A stretch of DNA of 64,000 bases from an uncultured Treponema sp. (GTDB lineage Bacteria > Spirochaetota > Spirochaetia > Treponematales > Treponemataceae). The position numbers and the translations under genes are program-made. Position 1 is the first letter of the stretch. Each line of letters opens with the position of its first letter. The notes under the pieces were generated by a model, which was not told the origin of the DNA, ran no database searches, and saw nothing but the letters and a program-made list of their open reading frames with translations. The stretch lies in NCBI GenBank assembly GCA_946411505.1, contig CAMKEG010000001.1, positions 558,001 through 622,000 on the forward strand, in the 5' to 3' direction. Of this stretch, positions 18,335-26,645 are shown one piece after another.

Positions 18335-18386
18335 GCCGCATAAGCCGCAACATTCGCGCTCACTAACCAGTTCGCGCGAACAGCGG
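18335..18386 (+). promoter_or_regulatory. 52-base leader hairpin element before nucleoside kinase
   Basis: GCCGCATAAGCCGC, AACATTCGCGC, loop, GCGCGAACAGCGG. It is the partner of the element before cmk (6370-6421): same length, nearly identical arms, divergent loop. It ends 17 bases before the ATG, immediately upstream of the AGGAGA ribosome-binding site, in the cdd-kinase intergenic region. Confidence 0.6.
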
Positions 18387-18403
18387 CAATTATAGGAGAA
18401 GAT

Positions 18404-20062
18404 ATGCAAAACTACAAGATTAAAATCACGTTTCCCACTGGAAAGACAATCGAGGCCGCGACTGGCTCCACGCCCGCGGACTTTATAAACGAGTTTGACG
18501 AAAAGCCCGAAAAGATTTTCGCCGTCCGAGCCAACAACGAAGTCGTTTCGCTAAACCGCGGCCTTTTTGTTGACAGCGTATTGGAGCCGGTCTTGATGTC
18601 AAGCAAGGACGGAAGCCAGGTTTACAGGCGCACGCTCTGCTTCATCTTGGCCGCGGCCGCCCACGAATTGCAGCCCGACAACAACGTCATCATCGAAAAC
18701 TCATTCGGCTACGCCTACTACTACACGTTCCAGGACGGCAGCGACGTTCCCGAAAGATTTGTTTCCGACTTAAAGGAAAAGATGGACGCCATCATAAAGA
18801 AGAACGTTCCGATTGAAACGCATTTCATTTCCTACGAGCAGGCAATCCAGACTTTTGAAAAGCTGGGCCTTTTGGAAACCCGCAAGCAACTTAACTACGT
18901 TTGCCCCCCCCGCGTCCAGATGAACACAATCGGCGAGTACACCGACCTTTACTACGGCCCGATGCTGATTTCCACCGGAGCGCTCGGCGCCTTTAAGCTG
19001 CAAAAATACAAGAGCGGCTTTTTGATTTTGTTCCCGTCCAGCTCAAAGCCGGACACGGTTCAGGATTTTAAGGAATATCCGGTATTGTTCGACACCTACG
19101 CGCGCGGAAAAAAATGGGGCAAACAAATCGGAGTCACAAGCGTCGCCTCGCTAAATGAATTGGTTTCCAACCGCCAAGCCGACGAGTTCATCAACATTTC
19201 AGAAGTTTTCCAGGAAAAGTGCATTTCCGACATAGCGAGCCAAATCCACAAGCGCGAGACCACCCGCCTTGTGCTTATCGCAGGACCTTCCAGCTCCGGA
19301 AAGACCACCAGCGCAAAAAAGCTGGCGATGGAATTGCAGGCCATCGGCTACAAGCCCAAGGTCATAAGCCTTGACGACTACTATGTTGGCCGCGACCGCA
19401 CTCCCAAGGACGAAAACGGAAACTACGACTACGAGTGCATTGAGGCTCTGGACATCGAGCTTATAAACCAAAACCTTTTGGACTTGTTCGCCGGAAAAAA
19501 GGTCGAGCTTCCCAGCTACAACTTTGTCACCGGAAGCCGCGAATACAAGGGAAAGAACTTGCAGCTTGGCCCCAACGACATTCTTATTATGGAAGGAATT
19601 CACGGCCTTAACGACAAGCTGACTCCGCTTGTAAAGAGCGAGCTTAAGTTCAAGCTTTATTTGTCGGCGCTCACCCAGCTTAACATCAACGAGCACAACA
19701 GAATCTCAACCAGCGACAACCGCTTGATCCGCCGCATCGTGCGCGACAACAACTTTAGGGGAAAGAGCGCGGCCGCCACAATAGCGATGTGGGATTCAGT
19801 GCGCCGCGGAGAGCGGCTTCACATCTTCCCCTTCCAAAACAACGCCGACGCGATTTTGAACACCGCGCTCGACTACGAGCTTTCTGTATTGAAGGTTTAC
19901 GCCGAGCCGCTCTTGCGCTGCATTCACCCGGGCCAAAAGGAATACTCGGAGGCCTGCCGCCTCTTGCGCTTCCTAAACGCCTTCCCGCCGATTCCCGCGA
20001 CGGCCGTTCCAGACCGCTCGATTATCCGCGAATTCATCGGCGGCAGCGCGTTTAAATATTAA
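18404..20062 (+). CDS. Nucleoside (uridine) kinase with TGS domain
   Basis: A 552-residue fusion. The N-terminus (about 1-65; YKIKITFPTGKTIEAATGST) is a TGS/ubiquitin-like domain, followed by a ThrRS second-additional-domain-like region to about 250. The C-terminal half is a P-loop uridine kinase/phosphoribulokinase-type domain: GPSSSGKTTSAKKL near 291, SLDDYY, ELPSYNFVTGSREY, and MEGIHGLN. It most likely phosphorylates uridine or a related nucleoside, fitting its place after cdd. AGGAGA lies before the ATG. A run of eight C (18905-18912) occurs inside the reading frame. Substrate specificity is inferred from the family. Confidence 0.88.
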   Translation: MQNYKIKITFPTGKTIEAATGSTPADFINEFDEKPEKIFAVRANNEVVSLNRGLFVDSVLEPVLMSSKDGSQVYRRTLCFILAAAAHELQPDNNVIIENSFGYAYYYTFQDGSDVPERFVSDLKEKMDAIIKKNVPIETHFISYEQAIQTFEKLGLLETRKQLNYVCPPRVQMNTIGEYTDLYYGPMLISTGALGAFKLQKYKSGFLILFPSSSKPDTVQDFKEYPVLFDTYARGKKWGKQIGVTSVASLNELVSNRQADEFINISEVFQEKCISDIASQIHKRETTRLVLIAGPSSSGKTTSAKKLAMELQAIGYKPKVISLDDYYVGRDRTPKDENGNYDYECIEALDIELINQNLLDLFAGKKVELPSYNFVTGSREYKGKNLQLGPNDILIMEGIHGLNDKLTPLVKSELKFKLYLSALTQLNINEHNRISTSDNRLIRRIVRDNNFRGKSAAATIAMWDSVRRGERLHIFPFQNNADAILNTALDYELSVLKVYAEPLLRCIHPGQKEYSEACRLLRFLNAFPPIPATAVPDRSIIREFIGGSAFKY

Positions 20063-20093
20063 AGCGCCATCGTTTTATGCATTGAATGCAATT

Positions 20094-20248
20094 AAAAAAC
20101 GCGCAAGGGAGACAAACGGACGACGAAAACTCTCTGTTTGCGCCGCCGCGCCGAGCGGCGGAGTAAAATAGTTTCATGAGCAAACAGCGAGTAGCGACGC
20201 TAGCTAGCGGTTTCGTCGTTCGCTCGGCGACCGGGAGCGTTTTTTTTT
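20094..20248 (-). repeat. Structured intergenic element, copy C
   Basis: About 155 bases between convergent genes. On the minus strand it runs AACGCTCCCGGTCG, arm ACGACGAAA, ACCGCTAGCTAGCGTCGCT, arm ACTCGCTGTTTGC, ATGAAACTATTTTA, hairpin CCGCCGC/GCGGCGG, then the complementary arms GCAAACAGAGAGT and TTTCGTCGT, CTCCCTTGCGCGTTTTTT. It shares sequence blocks with 29483-29638 and 52000-52163 while its stems carry different but still complementary bases. The T-rich ends may also terminate both flanking genes; the right end overlaps the fliJ stop codon. Confidence 0.7.
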
Positions 20249-20669
20249 AATTGTATTTTGCGGTCACAATATCATCCAGCGCCTTGGCTTCGAGCTTTTT
20301 TTGCTCGGACTTAAAGGCCTCGTATTGGCGCTCCTTTAGTTTTTTGATTGACTCGTGCTTTTGCATGGCGGCGTTAAAGGCGGCGCGCTTTTCTTCGGTG
20401 ACAAGCTTTGCCTTGGCCATGTCGCTCATAAGCTTTTCCTGCTGTTGTTTTATGAACTGGTAGAATTGCTGGGTTTGCGCTATGGCGGCAAAGTCCGTTT
20501 GGCCGCTTGTCATTTTTTTTGTGGCCACATATTGCTTGGCCAAGGCGTCCAAGCCGTCCTGTATTTGCTGTTCAACCTGAACGGCTTTTCCCAATTCAAT
20601 TTGCGCTTGGTCCTGCTCGTACTTTCTGAGATTCAAAAGCTGCTCAAGCTCAAAGACAAATTTTTTCAA
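20247..20669 (-). CDS. fliJ: Flagellar export protein FliJ
   Basis: A 140-residue, almost entirely coiled-coil protein (KKFVFELEQLLNLRKYEQDQ at the start; then heptad-rich Gln, Lys and Glu segments). FliJ is the stalk of the flagellar type III export ATPase and helps transfer chaperone-substrate complexes. Its sequence is poorly conserved in general; the identification rests on the LLxLRxxxE start, size, coiled-coil composition and position, overlapping the fliI stop by four bases as the last gene of the operon. Confidence 0.88.
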   Translation of the reverse strand: MKKFVFELEQLLNLRKYEQDQAQIELGKAVQVEQQIQDGLDALAKQYVATKKMTSGQTDFAAIAQTQQFYQFIKQQQEKLMSDMAKAKLVTEEKRAAFNAAMQKHESIKKLKERQYEAFKSEQKKLEAKALDDIVTAKYN

Positions 20670-22111
20670 GCGCCGGCCTCAGAAACGTTTGCCGCGCGTC
20701 CGTCAACCACTTGCGCCACTGTCGGAATGAAAATCGCGGGGCGCTCGACATACTCTTCTTCCGGAATTTCTATTCCCGTAAGCGCGGAAAGTTTGTCCAG
20801 CGTGTCCTTCATCGGGCAAGCGTCGGTTTCTTCCTGCTTTAGGAACTCTTCTATTTCCTCATGCTTTTCTATAGCCGCGTCAATGGCGGGGCTGGCCCCC
20901 CGGGCGTAAGCGCCGGTCGTTATCATAAGCTCGTTTTGCTGGTAGGTGGCCATCCACTGGCGGACAAGGCCGCAAGCCTCGCGGGTCTTTTTTCCGGTAA
21001 CGCGGCGGCTAAGGCGGCTTACGCTGGCCAAAACGTCGATGGCCGGATAATGGTAGGCTTGCGCCAACTTTCTGTCAAGCACGATGTGGCCGTCCAAAAC
21101 GCCGCGCACGGTGTCGGCAATCGGGCCGTTCATGTCGTCGCCTTCCACCAATACTGTGTAAAAGGCCGTAATGCTGCCCTTGTCGTTGGCGCCGGCGCGC
21201 TCAAGCAGTTTTGGAATCATGTCAAAGACGCTGGGCGGAAAGCCTTCGCGCGCGGGCGGCTCTCCGGCGGCCAAGCCGATTTCTCGCTGGGCCTGGGCGA
21301 AGCGCGTGATTGAGTCGAACATCAGCATTACGTTCTTCCCTTGGTCGCGGAAGTATTCGGCGATGGCGGTGGCAACGTAAGCCGCGCGCAAGCGGCAAAT
21401 GCTGGGCATGTCGCTTGTGGCCAAAACAACTACCGACCGCTTTAAGCCTTTCTCGCCCAAGTCGCGGCGGATAAAGTCGGGAGCCTCGCGGCCGCGCTCG
21501 CCTACAAGCGCGATTACGTTTATGTCAGCGTCGGTGTTGCGCGCTATCATGCTCATAAGCGTGGACTTACCGACGCCGGAACCCGCGAAGATTCCAAGGC
21601 GCTGTCCGGCGCCAACCGTAAGCATTGAGTCAATCGCGCGCACGCCTGTCGTTATGCGCCGGTCAATGTCGCGGCGGCCAAGCGCGTCGGGAGCGGCGGC
21701 TTGCGCGGGATAAGTGGTCTCGGCGTTTATGTCGCCATTTCCGTCCATCGGCTTTCCGGTTGCGTCAATCACGCGGCCCAAGAGGCCTTTTCCAACCGGC
21801 ACTTGCAAGGTTTGGCCCGACGCGACGACTTCCGTTCCAACTTCGATTCCGCGCGTGTCGCCAAAAGCCGTCAGCTTTACGGTGGTTCCGTCAAGGCCCA
21901 CGACTTCGGCCAGCATTTCTTTTTTTAGGCTTTCAATTCTGATTGTGCAAATTTCTCCGATTACGGAACGCGGACCTTCGCTTAAAATTTCAAGGCCGTT
22001 GACCGCCTTGACTTTTCCGATGTACAAAATCGTCTCGGCGTTTTTGACGGTGTTGAGGTATTTATTTAAATTGAATTCTACGTTGTATGATGACTTCACT
22101 TTCCCACCCAA
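20666..22111 (-). CDS. fliI: Flagellar export ATPase FliI
   Basis: A 481-residue F1-beta-like ATPase that forms the hexameric motor of flagellar protein export. Walker A GSGVGKST is at about 177-184, Walker B VMLMFDSITRFAQAQREIGL near 260, and the family motif GERGREAPDFI lies between. A beta-barrel N-terminal domain precedes the ATPase core. It lies 27 bases after fliH, its inhibitor and regulator, and overlaps fliJ by four bases. Confidence 0.97.
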   Translation of the reverse strand: MGGKVKSSYNVEFNLNKYLNTVKNAETILYIGKVKAVNGLEILSEGPRSVIGEICTIRIESLKKEMLAEVVGLDGTTVKLTAFGDTRGIEVGTEVVASGQTLQVPVGKGLLGRVIDATGKPMDGNGDINAETTYPAQAAAPDALGRRDIDRRITTGVRAIDSMLTVGAGQRLGIFAGSGVGKSTLMSMIARNTDADINVIALVGERGREAPDFIRRDLGEKGLKRSVVVLATSDMPSICRLRAAYVATAIAEYFRDQGKNVMLMFDSITRFAQAQREIGLAAGEPPAREGFPPSVFDMIPKLLERAGANDKGSITAFYTVLVEGDDMNGPIADTVRGVLDGHIVLDRKLAQAYHYPAIDVLASVSRLSRRVTGKKTREACGLVRQWMATYQQNELMITTGAYARGASPAIDAAIEKHEEIEEFLKQEETDACPMKDTLDKLSALTGIEIPEEEYVERPAIFIPTVAQVVDGRAANVSEAGA

Positions 22112-22138
22112 AAGCCAGCGCGCGCGGACGCCCGCTTA

Positions 22139-23071
22139 TTACGAGTCAACGACGTCCGACTTGGCCACGGACTTGATTGGAGAAACTTCCATAATCTTTT
22201 CCTCAAGCTCGGTAAGCTGGCTTGAAATGCGCGCGTCAATCGCGCCAAAGTCGGTCTCGACAATGCAGCCGCCGCTTTCGACGGTGGAATCTTCCATGAC
22301 GGTGATTCCCTTAATCGCCTCGACGCGGCTTATAAAGTCTTGTATGTGCTCTGTCGTAAGCTGGACGTCGGCAAGGTTGACGCGGATTGTCACGTCGCCG
22401 CGGCCCTTGACTTTTTTGAGCGCCGAAAGCACGTTGCTAAGAATGACGCTCTTCTGGTTTTCGCTTATGACCTTTACGATTTTGCGCGTAATCAAAATTA
22501 CAAGCTCCACTATTTGGCGCTCGGTCTCGTTAAGGATTTCCTCGCGGCGCTGCATGACGGAGTCAACGATTTTGTGAAGGCGCTCCACAAGGCGGACGGC
22601 TTCGGCGTAGCCTTTTTGGAAGCCCTCCTCGTGGCCTTGGTCAAAGCCTTCCTTGGAGGAATCGCTCTTAAGCTTTTCAACTTGCGCGCGCGCCTCGTCA
22701 AGCATTCTTTGAGCTTCGGCCTGGGCGGCCTTTTGAGTTTCCTGCGCGGCGGTCTCGGCTTCGGTCTTTACGATTTGCGCTTGGTCTGTCTGGCGCTTGA
22801 CTTCGGCAAAGGCCGCGTCCTCGGCTTTTTTTACGATTTCGTCCGCCTGGGCTTGCGCTTGGGAAAGCATGTTCTGCTTTTCTATTTCCCAGTTTTTCTT
22901 GAACTCTTCGGCCTCGCGGCGCAAGTCGTCGGCGGTGGGGCCGGTGTATTCAGGCTCGGCCTCTTCCACCACTTCCTCCACCACGGGAGCGTAATCCTTA
23001 AACAGTTTTAGCGTGACCACATCCTTTTTGTCGTCCTTAAATTCAAGCGGCCTAAAAACTGATTTTGCCAT
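22139..23071 (-). CDS. fliH: Flagellar assembly protein FliH
   Basis: A 310-residue FliH. The N-terminal region begins AKSVFRPLEFKD. A long central helix rich in Ala, Glu, Lys and Gln (about 60-190) forms the extended coiled coil. The C-terminal domain (VELVILITRKIVKVISENQK and following) is the FliI-binding, ATP-synthase b/delta-like part. It regulates FliI and docks it at the motor base. AGAGGAAG before the ATG is a good ribosome-binding site. It sits between fliG and fliI. Confidence 0.93.
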   Translation of the reverse strand: MAKSVFRPLEFKDDKKDVVTLKLFKDYAPVVEEVVEEAEPEYTGPTADDLRREAEEFKKNWEIEKQNMLSQAQAQADEIVKKAEDAAFAEVKRQTDQAQIVKTEAETAAQETQKAAQAEAQRMLDEARAQVEKLKSDSSKEGFDQGHEEGFQKGYAEAVRLVERLHKIVDSVMQRREEILNETERQIVELVILITRKIVKVISENQKSVILSNVLSALKKVKGRGDVTIRVNLADVQLTTEHIQDFISRVEAIKGITVMEDSTVESGGCIVETDFGAIDARISSQLTELEEKIMEVSPIKSVAKSDVVDS

Positions 23072-23089
23072 TTACTTCCTCTAAAACTT

Positions 23090-24172
23090 TTAAGATACAA
23101 GCTCGTCTTCGCCGGAACGCGCGATGACGATGTCGCCCTTTTCTTCCAAACGGCGGATTGTGGAAACAACTTTCTGCTGGGATTCTTCGACGTCCTTGAG
23201 GCGCACAGGTCCCATAAACTCCATGTCTTCCTTGAGCATGCTGGCCGCGCGCTTGGACATGTTGTGGAAAATCTTGTCCTGAACTTCGGCGTCGACGGAC
23301 TTGAGCGCCTTGGCCAATTCCTGCGTGTCCACTTCGCGAAGAACGCGTTGGATCGAGCGGTCGTCCAGCATGACGATGTCTTCGAATACGAACATGCGCT
23401 TTTTGATTTCTTCCGCCAAGTCGGGATCTTCCTCTTCCAAAGACTCGATGATGGCTTTTTCGGAAGAACGGTCGACAAGGTTGAGGATTTCAACAATCGA
23501 TTCAACGCCGCCCGCGGCAGTGTAGTCTTCGCTTGACAATGTTGAAAGCTTCTTTTCCAAAACGCGCTCAACTTCGCGCAAAACGTCAGGGCTTGTTCGG
23601 TCCATCGTGGCCAAGCGCTTTGAAACTTCAGGCTGAATTTCCTCAGGCAAGTTCTGCAAAATTACGGCGGCCTTGGCAGGCTCCAAATACGCCAAAATCA
23701 AGGCGATTGTCTGCGGATATTCCTGCTGGATAAAGTTAAGAAGGTGCGCCGGGTCAGTGCGGCGGATAAAGTCAAAGGGGCGGACCTGCAAGCTTGAAGT
23801 CAAGCGGTTTATGATGTCGATGGCCTTTTGGCTTCCCAAAGACTTTTCAAGCAACTCGCGCGCGTAGTCGATGCCGCCGGTTGTGATGAAGTTTTGGGCG
23901 TTCATAAGGTCCTGGAATTCTTCCAAGACCTGGTCTTTTATTTCGGCGTCGATTGTCTCCAAGCGCGCGATTTCAAAAGTCAAAGTTTCGACTTCGTCCT
24001 CGCGCAAGTGCTTCATTATTTCAGAGGAAACGTCGCTTCCGACTGAAACCAAGAAAATCGCGGCCTTTTGCCTTCCAGTGAGATTCTTAAAATCTTTGGC
24101 GCCTTTTTTGGCGGAGGCCGGCTTAAGCTGAGGCTTTGGGGCCGATTTTGGCTTTGATGCTTCGTCTGACAT
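23090..24172 (-). CDS. fliG: Flagellar motor switch protein FliG
   Basis: A 360-residue rotor protein with three FliG domains: N-terminal FliF-binding domain (GRQKAAIFLVSVGSDVSSEI, about 33-120), middle domain containing the EHPQ-like patch as QQEYPQTIALILAYL, and C-terminal torque domain with FEDIVMLDDRSIQRVLREVD, which carries the conserved charged residues facing the stator. An extra Lys/Pro/Ala-rich N-terminal tail of about 28 residues precedes the fold. It forms the switch complex on the cytoplasmic face of the MS ring. GAGGG lies before the ATG. Confidence 0.97.
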   Translation of the reverse strand: MSDEASKPKSAPKPQLKPASAKKGAKDFKNLTGRQKAAIFLVSVGSDVSSEIMKHLREDEVETLTFEIARLETIDAEIKDQVLEEFQDLMNAQNFITTGGIDYARELLEKSLGSQKAIDIINRLTSSLQVRPFDFIRRTDPAHLLNFIQQEYPQTIALILAYLEPAKAAVILQNLPEEIQPEVSKRLATMDRTSPDVLREVERVLEKKLSTLSSEDYTAAGGVESIVEILNLVDRSSEKAIIESLEEEDPDLAEEIKKRMFVFEDIVMLDDRSIQRVLREVDTQELAKALKSVDAEVQDKIFHNMSKRAASMLKEDMEFMGPVRLKDVEESQQKVVSTIRRLEEKGDIVIARSGEDELVS

Positions 24173-24189
24173 TTAATTCCCTCTATTTA

Positions 24190-24588
24190 TTACTTGTCCT
24201 TGCTCAACCAAGCGCTCAAGACGGAAGCGACTTTGTCGGGATAATTGTCAATCGCGTTCCTAATTTGAGCGGTGGGCGCGGCCATTTTCTTTTCAAAGGC
24301 TTTTCTTTCGCCCGCCACGTCCCTATATATATTTCGGACTTTTCCGAATCTTTCTAAAGTCTCAAGCACTTGAATTTCTTGGCGGACTTCCGAGGGATTG
24401 TTGGGATTGTACCTAGTTCCAAGCTTTCGCATGGCCTTTAAAAGCTTGCGCTTTTCGCCCTCGTTAAGGTATTCCATGACGCTTTCGGCGGCGGCGGTGT
24501 CCAGCTCTCCGAACAATATGGCCGCCTTCTTTTTTCCCGGAATCCCCTTCTCGGAGGTCATTTCAAAATTCAATTCTTCTCTAGTCAT
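24190..24588 (-). CDS. Small FliG-N-like protein with FliF-C-like tail
   Basis: 132 residues, encoded between fliF and fliG. The N-terminal part (about 18-70; GKKKAAILFGELDTAAAESV, then MEYLNEGEKRKLLKAMRKLG) aligns with the start of FliG (GRQKAAIFLVSVGSDVSSEI). The last 16 residues (YPDKVASVLSAWLSKDK region) align with the FliF C-terminal peptide (HPEDVAMLIRTWLMEE) that FliG binds. So it seems to carry both halves of the FliF-FliG interface. GAGGG precedes ATG 24588. It is separated from fliF by 87 bases containing two hairpins and from fliG by 17 bases. I do not know a named family. A motor adaptor or ring extension is an inference. Confidence 0.8.
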   Translation of the reverse strand: MTREELNFEMTSEKGIPGKKKAAILFGELDTAAAESVMEYLNEGEKRKLLKAMRKLGTRYNPNNPSEVRQEIQVLETLERFGKVRNIYRDVAGERKAFEKKMAAPTAQIRNAIDNYPDKVASVLSAWLSKDK

Positions 24589-24599
24589 ATACAGTCCCT

Positions 24600-24673
24600 C
24601 ATTCGAGTTTCGACGCGAGCCTTACGCGAGCGTTGAACACTCGTTAAGCAAAAAATCGCATGCGATTTTTGCG
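24600..24673 (-). repeat. Intercistronic double-hairpin element, fliF operon
   Basis: On the minus strand the fliF stop TAA is followed at once by GTCGCAAAAATCGC, loop, GCGATTTTTTGC, CTTAACGAGTG and a second hairpin ending in CGCTCG. The same order follows the stop codon of the first gene of another operon at 39721. Confidence 0.6.
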
Positions 24674-24675
24674 AC

Positions 24676-26379
24676 TTACTCCTCCATCAACCAAGTGCGG
24701 ATGAGCATCGCGACGTCCTCAGGATGCTCTTTGGCCATGGCGATGGCGTTTTCCTGCAATTCGGCGCGCTTGCGCTCCTCGACCGACATCGTGACTTCCA
24801 CGCCTTCCTCTTTGGCTTCCCAAAGGGCCTGGTCGCGGGCGGCCTGCTGCTTGCGCAAGAGCTCCTCTTCGCGAAGGCGGCGGCGCCTTTCCATCTCCCG
24901 GCTGATAAAGCGGTAAAGAATGAAGATTGCCAAAATCGCCGCCAAGCCGATAAGAACCAAAATTATCGTCAAGCGGGTTTGCTGGGCCTTGCGAATCGCC
25001 TCGTCCTCCGCCTCAAATTCGTCCTTGCGGTCAAAGGGAATGTTGATGACCGTCACCTTGTAGCCTTTGGCGCGGTCGTAGCCAATCGCGCTTTGAATGT
25101 AGTCGGCCCATTGCTCCAACTGCTCCTTGGGAACTGGAGCGTAGTCGCGGACAATTCCGCCCTCGTCGTTGAAGACAGGATTGTGGTTTTTGTCGTATTT
25201 TTTTGTCCAAATGCCGTCGATGTTTACGGAAACGGTGACCTTGTTGTAGCGGGGGCTTTCCTCGCGGTGAACCACGTCCTTGTTGAGGGCGTTGTTTTGC
25301 GTCACGCCGGTTTCGGTTTGCTTTCCGATTACGTTGGACATGTCGGCGTAGGTTGGCGGGTTTTGCCCCTCCGTTCCGGCCGGGCCTTGCGGGTTAAAGC
25401 CGGTTCCCTGCCATTCGCGGGTAACGGTTTGCTGGCTTATCGGAAGCGTGTCGCGGAATTCGGAATCGTCGTAAGGCGTGTCGGGATTGTCCTCGCGGAT
25501 TGTGATTGGATGGTAAACTTCGGAATCCATCGTTTCCTTGGAGAAGTCCATGTCAATCTTTATGTTGAGGTCGCGGACGCGGTCGGCGGAAAGCGTGTTT
25601 TGCAAGGCCTTTAGGATTTGGGCGCGGTAATGCGCCTCGCCCTCGCGGATAAGCTTTTCCTGCTTTTTCACCAAGTCAAGGCGGTCGCTTTCGGCCATGC
25701 CCTCAAAGTCGTTTAAGATGTTTCCTTCGCTGTCGGTGATGACGCAGTTTTCGGCCGTCAAGCCTTCCACCGCGCTCATAATCAGGCGCTGAATGCCCAA
25801 GATTTTCCGGCGGTTGGAGTAAAGGTCGCTCATCGGCTTCGCGCGAATGATTACGCTGGCCTTTACCGGGTCTTGCTCCGAGGCGAAAAGCTTGTCTTCC
25901 GGCAAAGAAAGCCTAACGTCCGCGCTGGCCACCTCTTCAATGGCCTGGACGTGCTGGGTCAAGGCCCTTTCTATCGCAAGCTTTTTCTTTTGGTTTTGGT
26001 CGGCGTCGGTGGTTGACCAGCCGCGCTCAAAGAAGGAGGCCCAAGGGTCGACAACAGCGGGAACCAAGCCTTCCGTAATAAGGATTTCGCGCATTTTAAT
26101 CGCGGTCTTTTCGTCAGGAACGGAAATGTAGCCGGCGTCGTTAACGGAAGCCTGGACGTTTTCTTGGTCCAAGCGCGTCAAAATCTGCGACTGCATGTCG
26201 CCGGTGACAGGAGCGTTAAAAAGCCGGACTGTTGTTGGAGTTGAAGACACGCGGAACATGGCGACCACCGCGACGATTACCGCGACGGCTATGCCTATGA
26301 CTATCGCTTTTTGAATTTTTGACCACTTGGCCCACGCGCCCTTCGCGCTGTCGCCAAGCTTTTTGAGCCATTCGTTCAT
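24676..26379 (-). CDS. fliF: Flagellar MS-ring protein FliF
   Basis: A 567-residue MS-ring subunit. Transmembrane helix 1 is at about 22-43 (AIVIGIAVAVIVAVVAMF); a large periplasmic region follows with ring-building motifs (VPDEKTAIKMREILITEGLV, GLTAENCVITDSEGNIL); helix 2 is near 460-485 (LTIILVLIGLAAILAIFILY). The cytoplasmic tail ends HPEDVAMLIRTWLMEE, the FliG-binding peptide. ATG 26379 is chosen over the adjacent ATG 26382 because of spacing from GGAGG. It is the first gene of the flagellar operon; a sigma70-type promoter lies 52 bases upstream. fliE, flgB and flgC, neighbours in T. pallidum, are not here. Confidence 0.96.
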   Translation of the reverse strand: MNEWLKKLGDSAKGAWAKWSKIQKAIVIGIAVAVIVAVVAMFRVSSTPTTVRLFNAPVTGDMQSQILTRLDQENVQASVNDAGYISVPDEKTAIKMREILITEGLVPAVVDPWASFFERGWSTTDADQNQKKKLAIERALTQHVQAIEEVASADVRLSLPEDKLFASEQDPVKASVIIRAKPMSDLYSNRRKILGIQRLIMSAVEGLTAENCVITDSEGNILNDFEGMAESDRLDLVKKQEKLIREGEAHYRAQILKALQNTLSADRVRDLNIKIDMDFSKETMDSEVYHPITIREDNPDTPYDDSEFRDTLPISQQTVTREWQGTGFNPQGPAGTEGQNPPTYADMSNVIGKQTETGVTQNNALNKDVVHREESPRYNKVTVSVNIDGIWTKKYDKNHNPVFNDEGGIVRDYAPVPKEQLEQWADYIQSAIGYDRAKGYKVTVINIPFDRKDEFEAEDEAIRKAQQTRLTIILVLIGLAAILAIFILYRFISREMERRRRLREEELLRKQQAARDQALWEAKEEGVEVTMSVEERKRAELQENAIAMAKEHPEDVAMLIRTWLMEE

Positions 26380-26430
26380 CATGCCCCTCCCGTGAACGAA
26401 CTACACGAATTACAATAATATTATTATACA

Positions 26431-26459
26431 ATTATAGCATACTTGCGTAAATAATGCAA
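26431..26459 (-). promoter_or_regulatory. fliF operon promoter
   Basis: Minus strand: TTGCAT (-35), 17-base spacer, TATAAT (-10, 26436-26431). This is a vegetative, not a sigma28-type, promoter, in line with what is known for spirochaete motility operons. Confidence 0.8.
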
Positions 26460-26489
26460 GAATTATTTTAAGAAATTTTATAGAAAAAA

Positions 26490-26616
26490 AATAAAATAAA
26501 CGCTCTCGCGAAGGCTCCGAACAGTCGCTCACGAGGTACTTTTGGGGCCTAGCGATTAGCTTAACGTGTCCTAAGTTCGCGCTGTCCGGCCCTTCGCTGC
26601 GCGTTTTTTTGTTTTA
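26490..26616. repeat. Intergenic nested-stem element upstream of fliF promoter
   Basis: Nested arms AAACGC/GCGTTT, CGAAGG/CCTTCG and CCGAACAG/CTGTCCGG enclose about 55 bases. The ends resemble those of the 155-base structured elements, but the interior does not clearly match. It lies between the stop of the DUF4230 gene and the fliF promoter, so it may be a terminator for the former. Confidence 0.45.
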
Positions 26617-26645
26617 CCTTATAATGTTTCTAAAAAAACCTTGCA

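Noticed and set aside
20666..26379. Search for a sigma28-type flagellar promoter upstream of fliF
   Set aside because: The only good match is a TTGCAT-17-TATAAT vegetative promoter; no TAAA/GCCGATAA-type boxes are seen.
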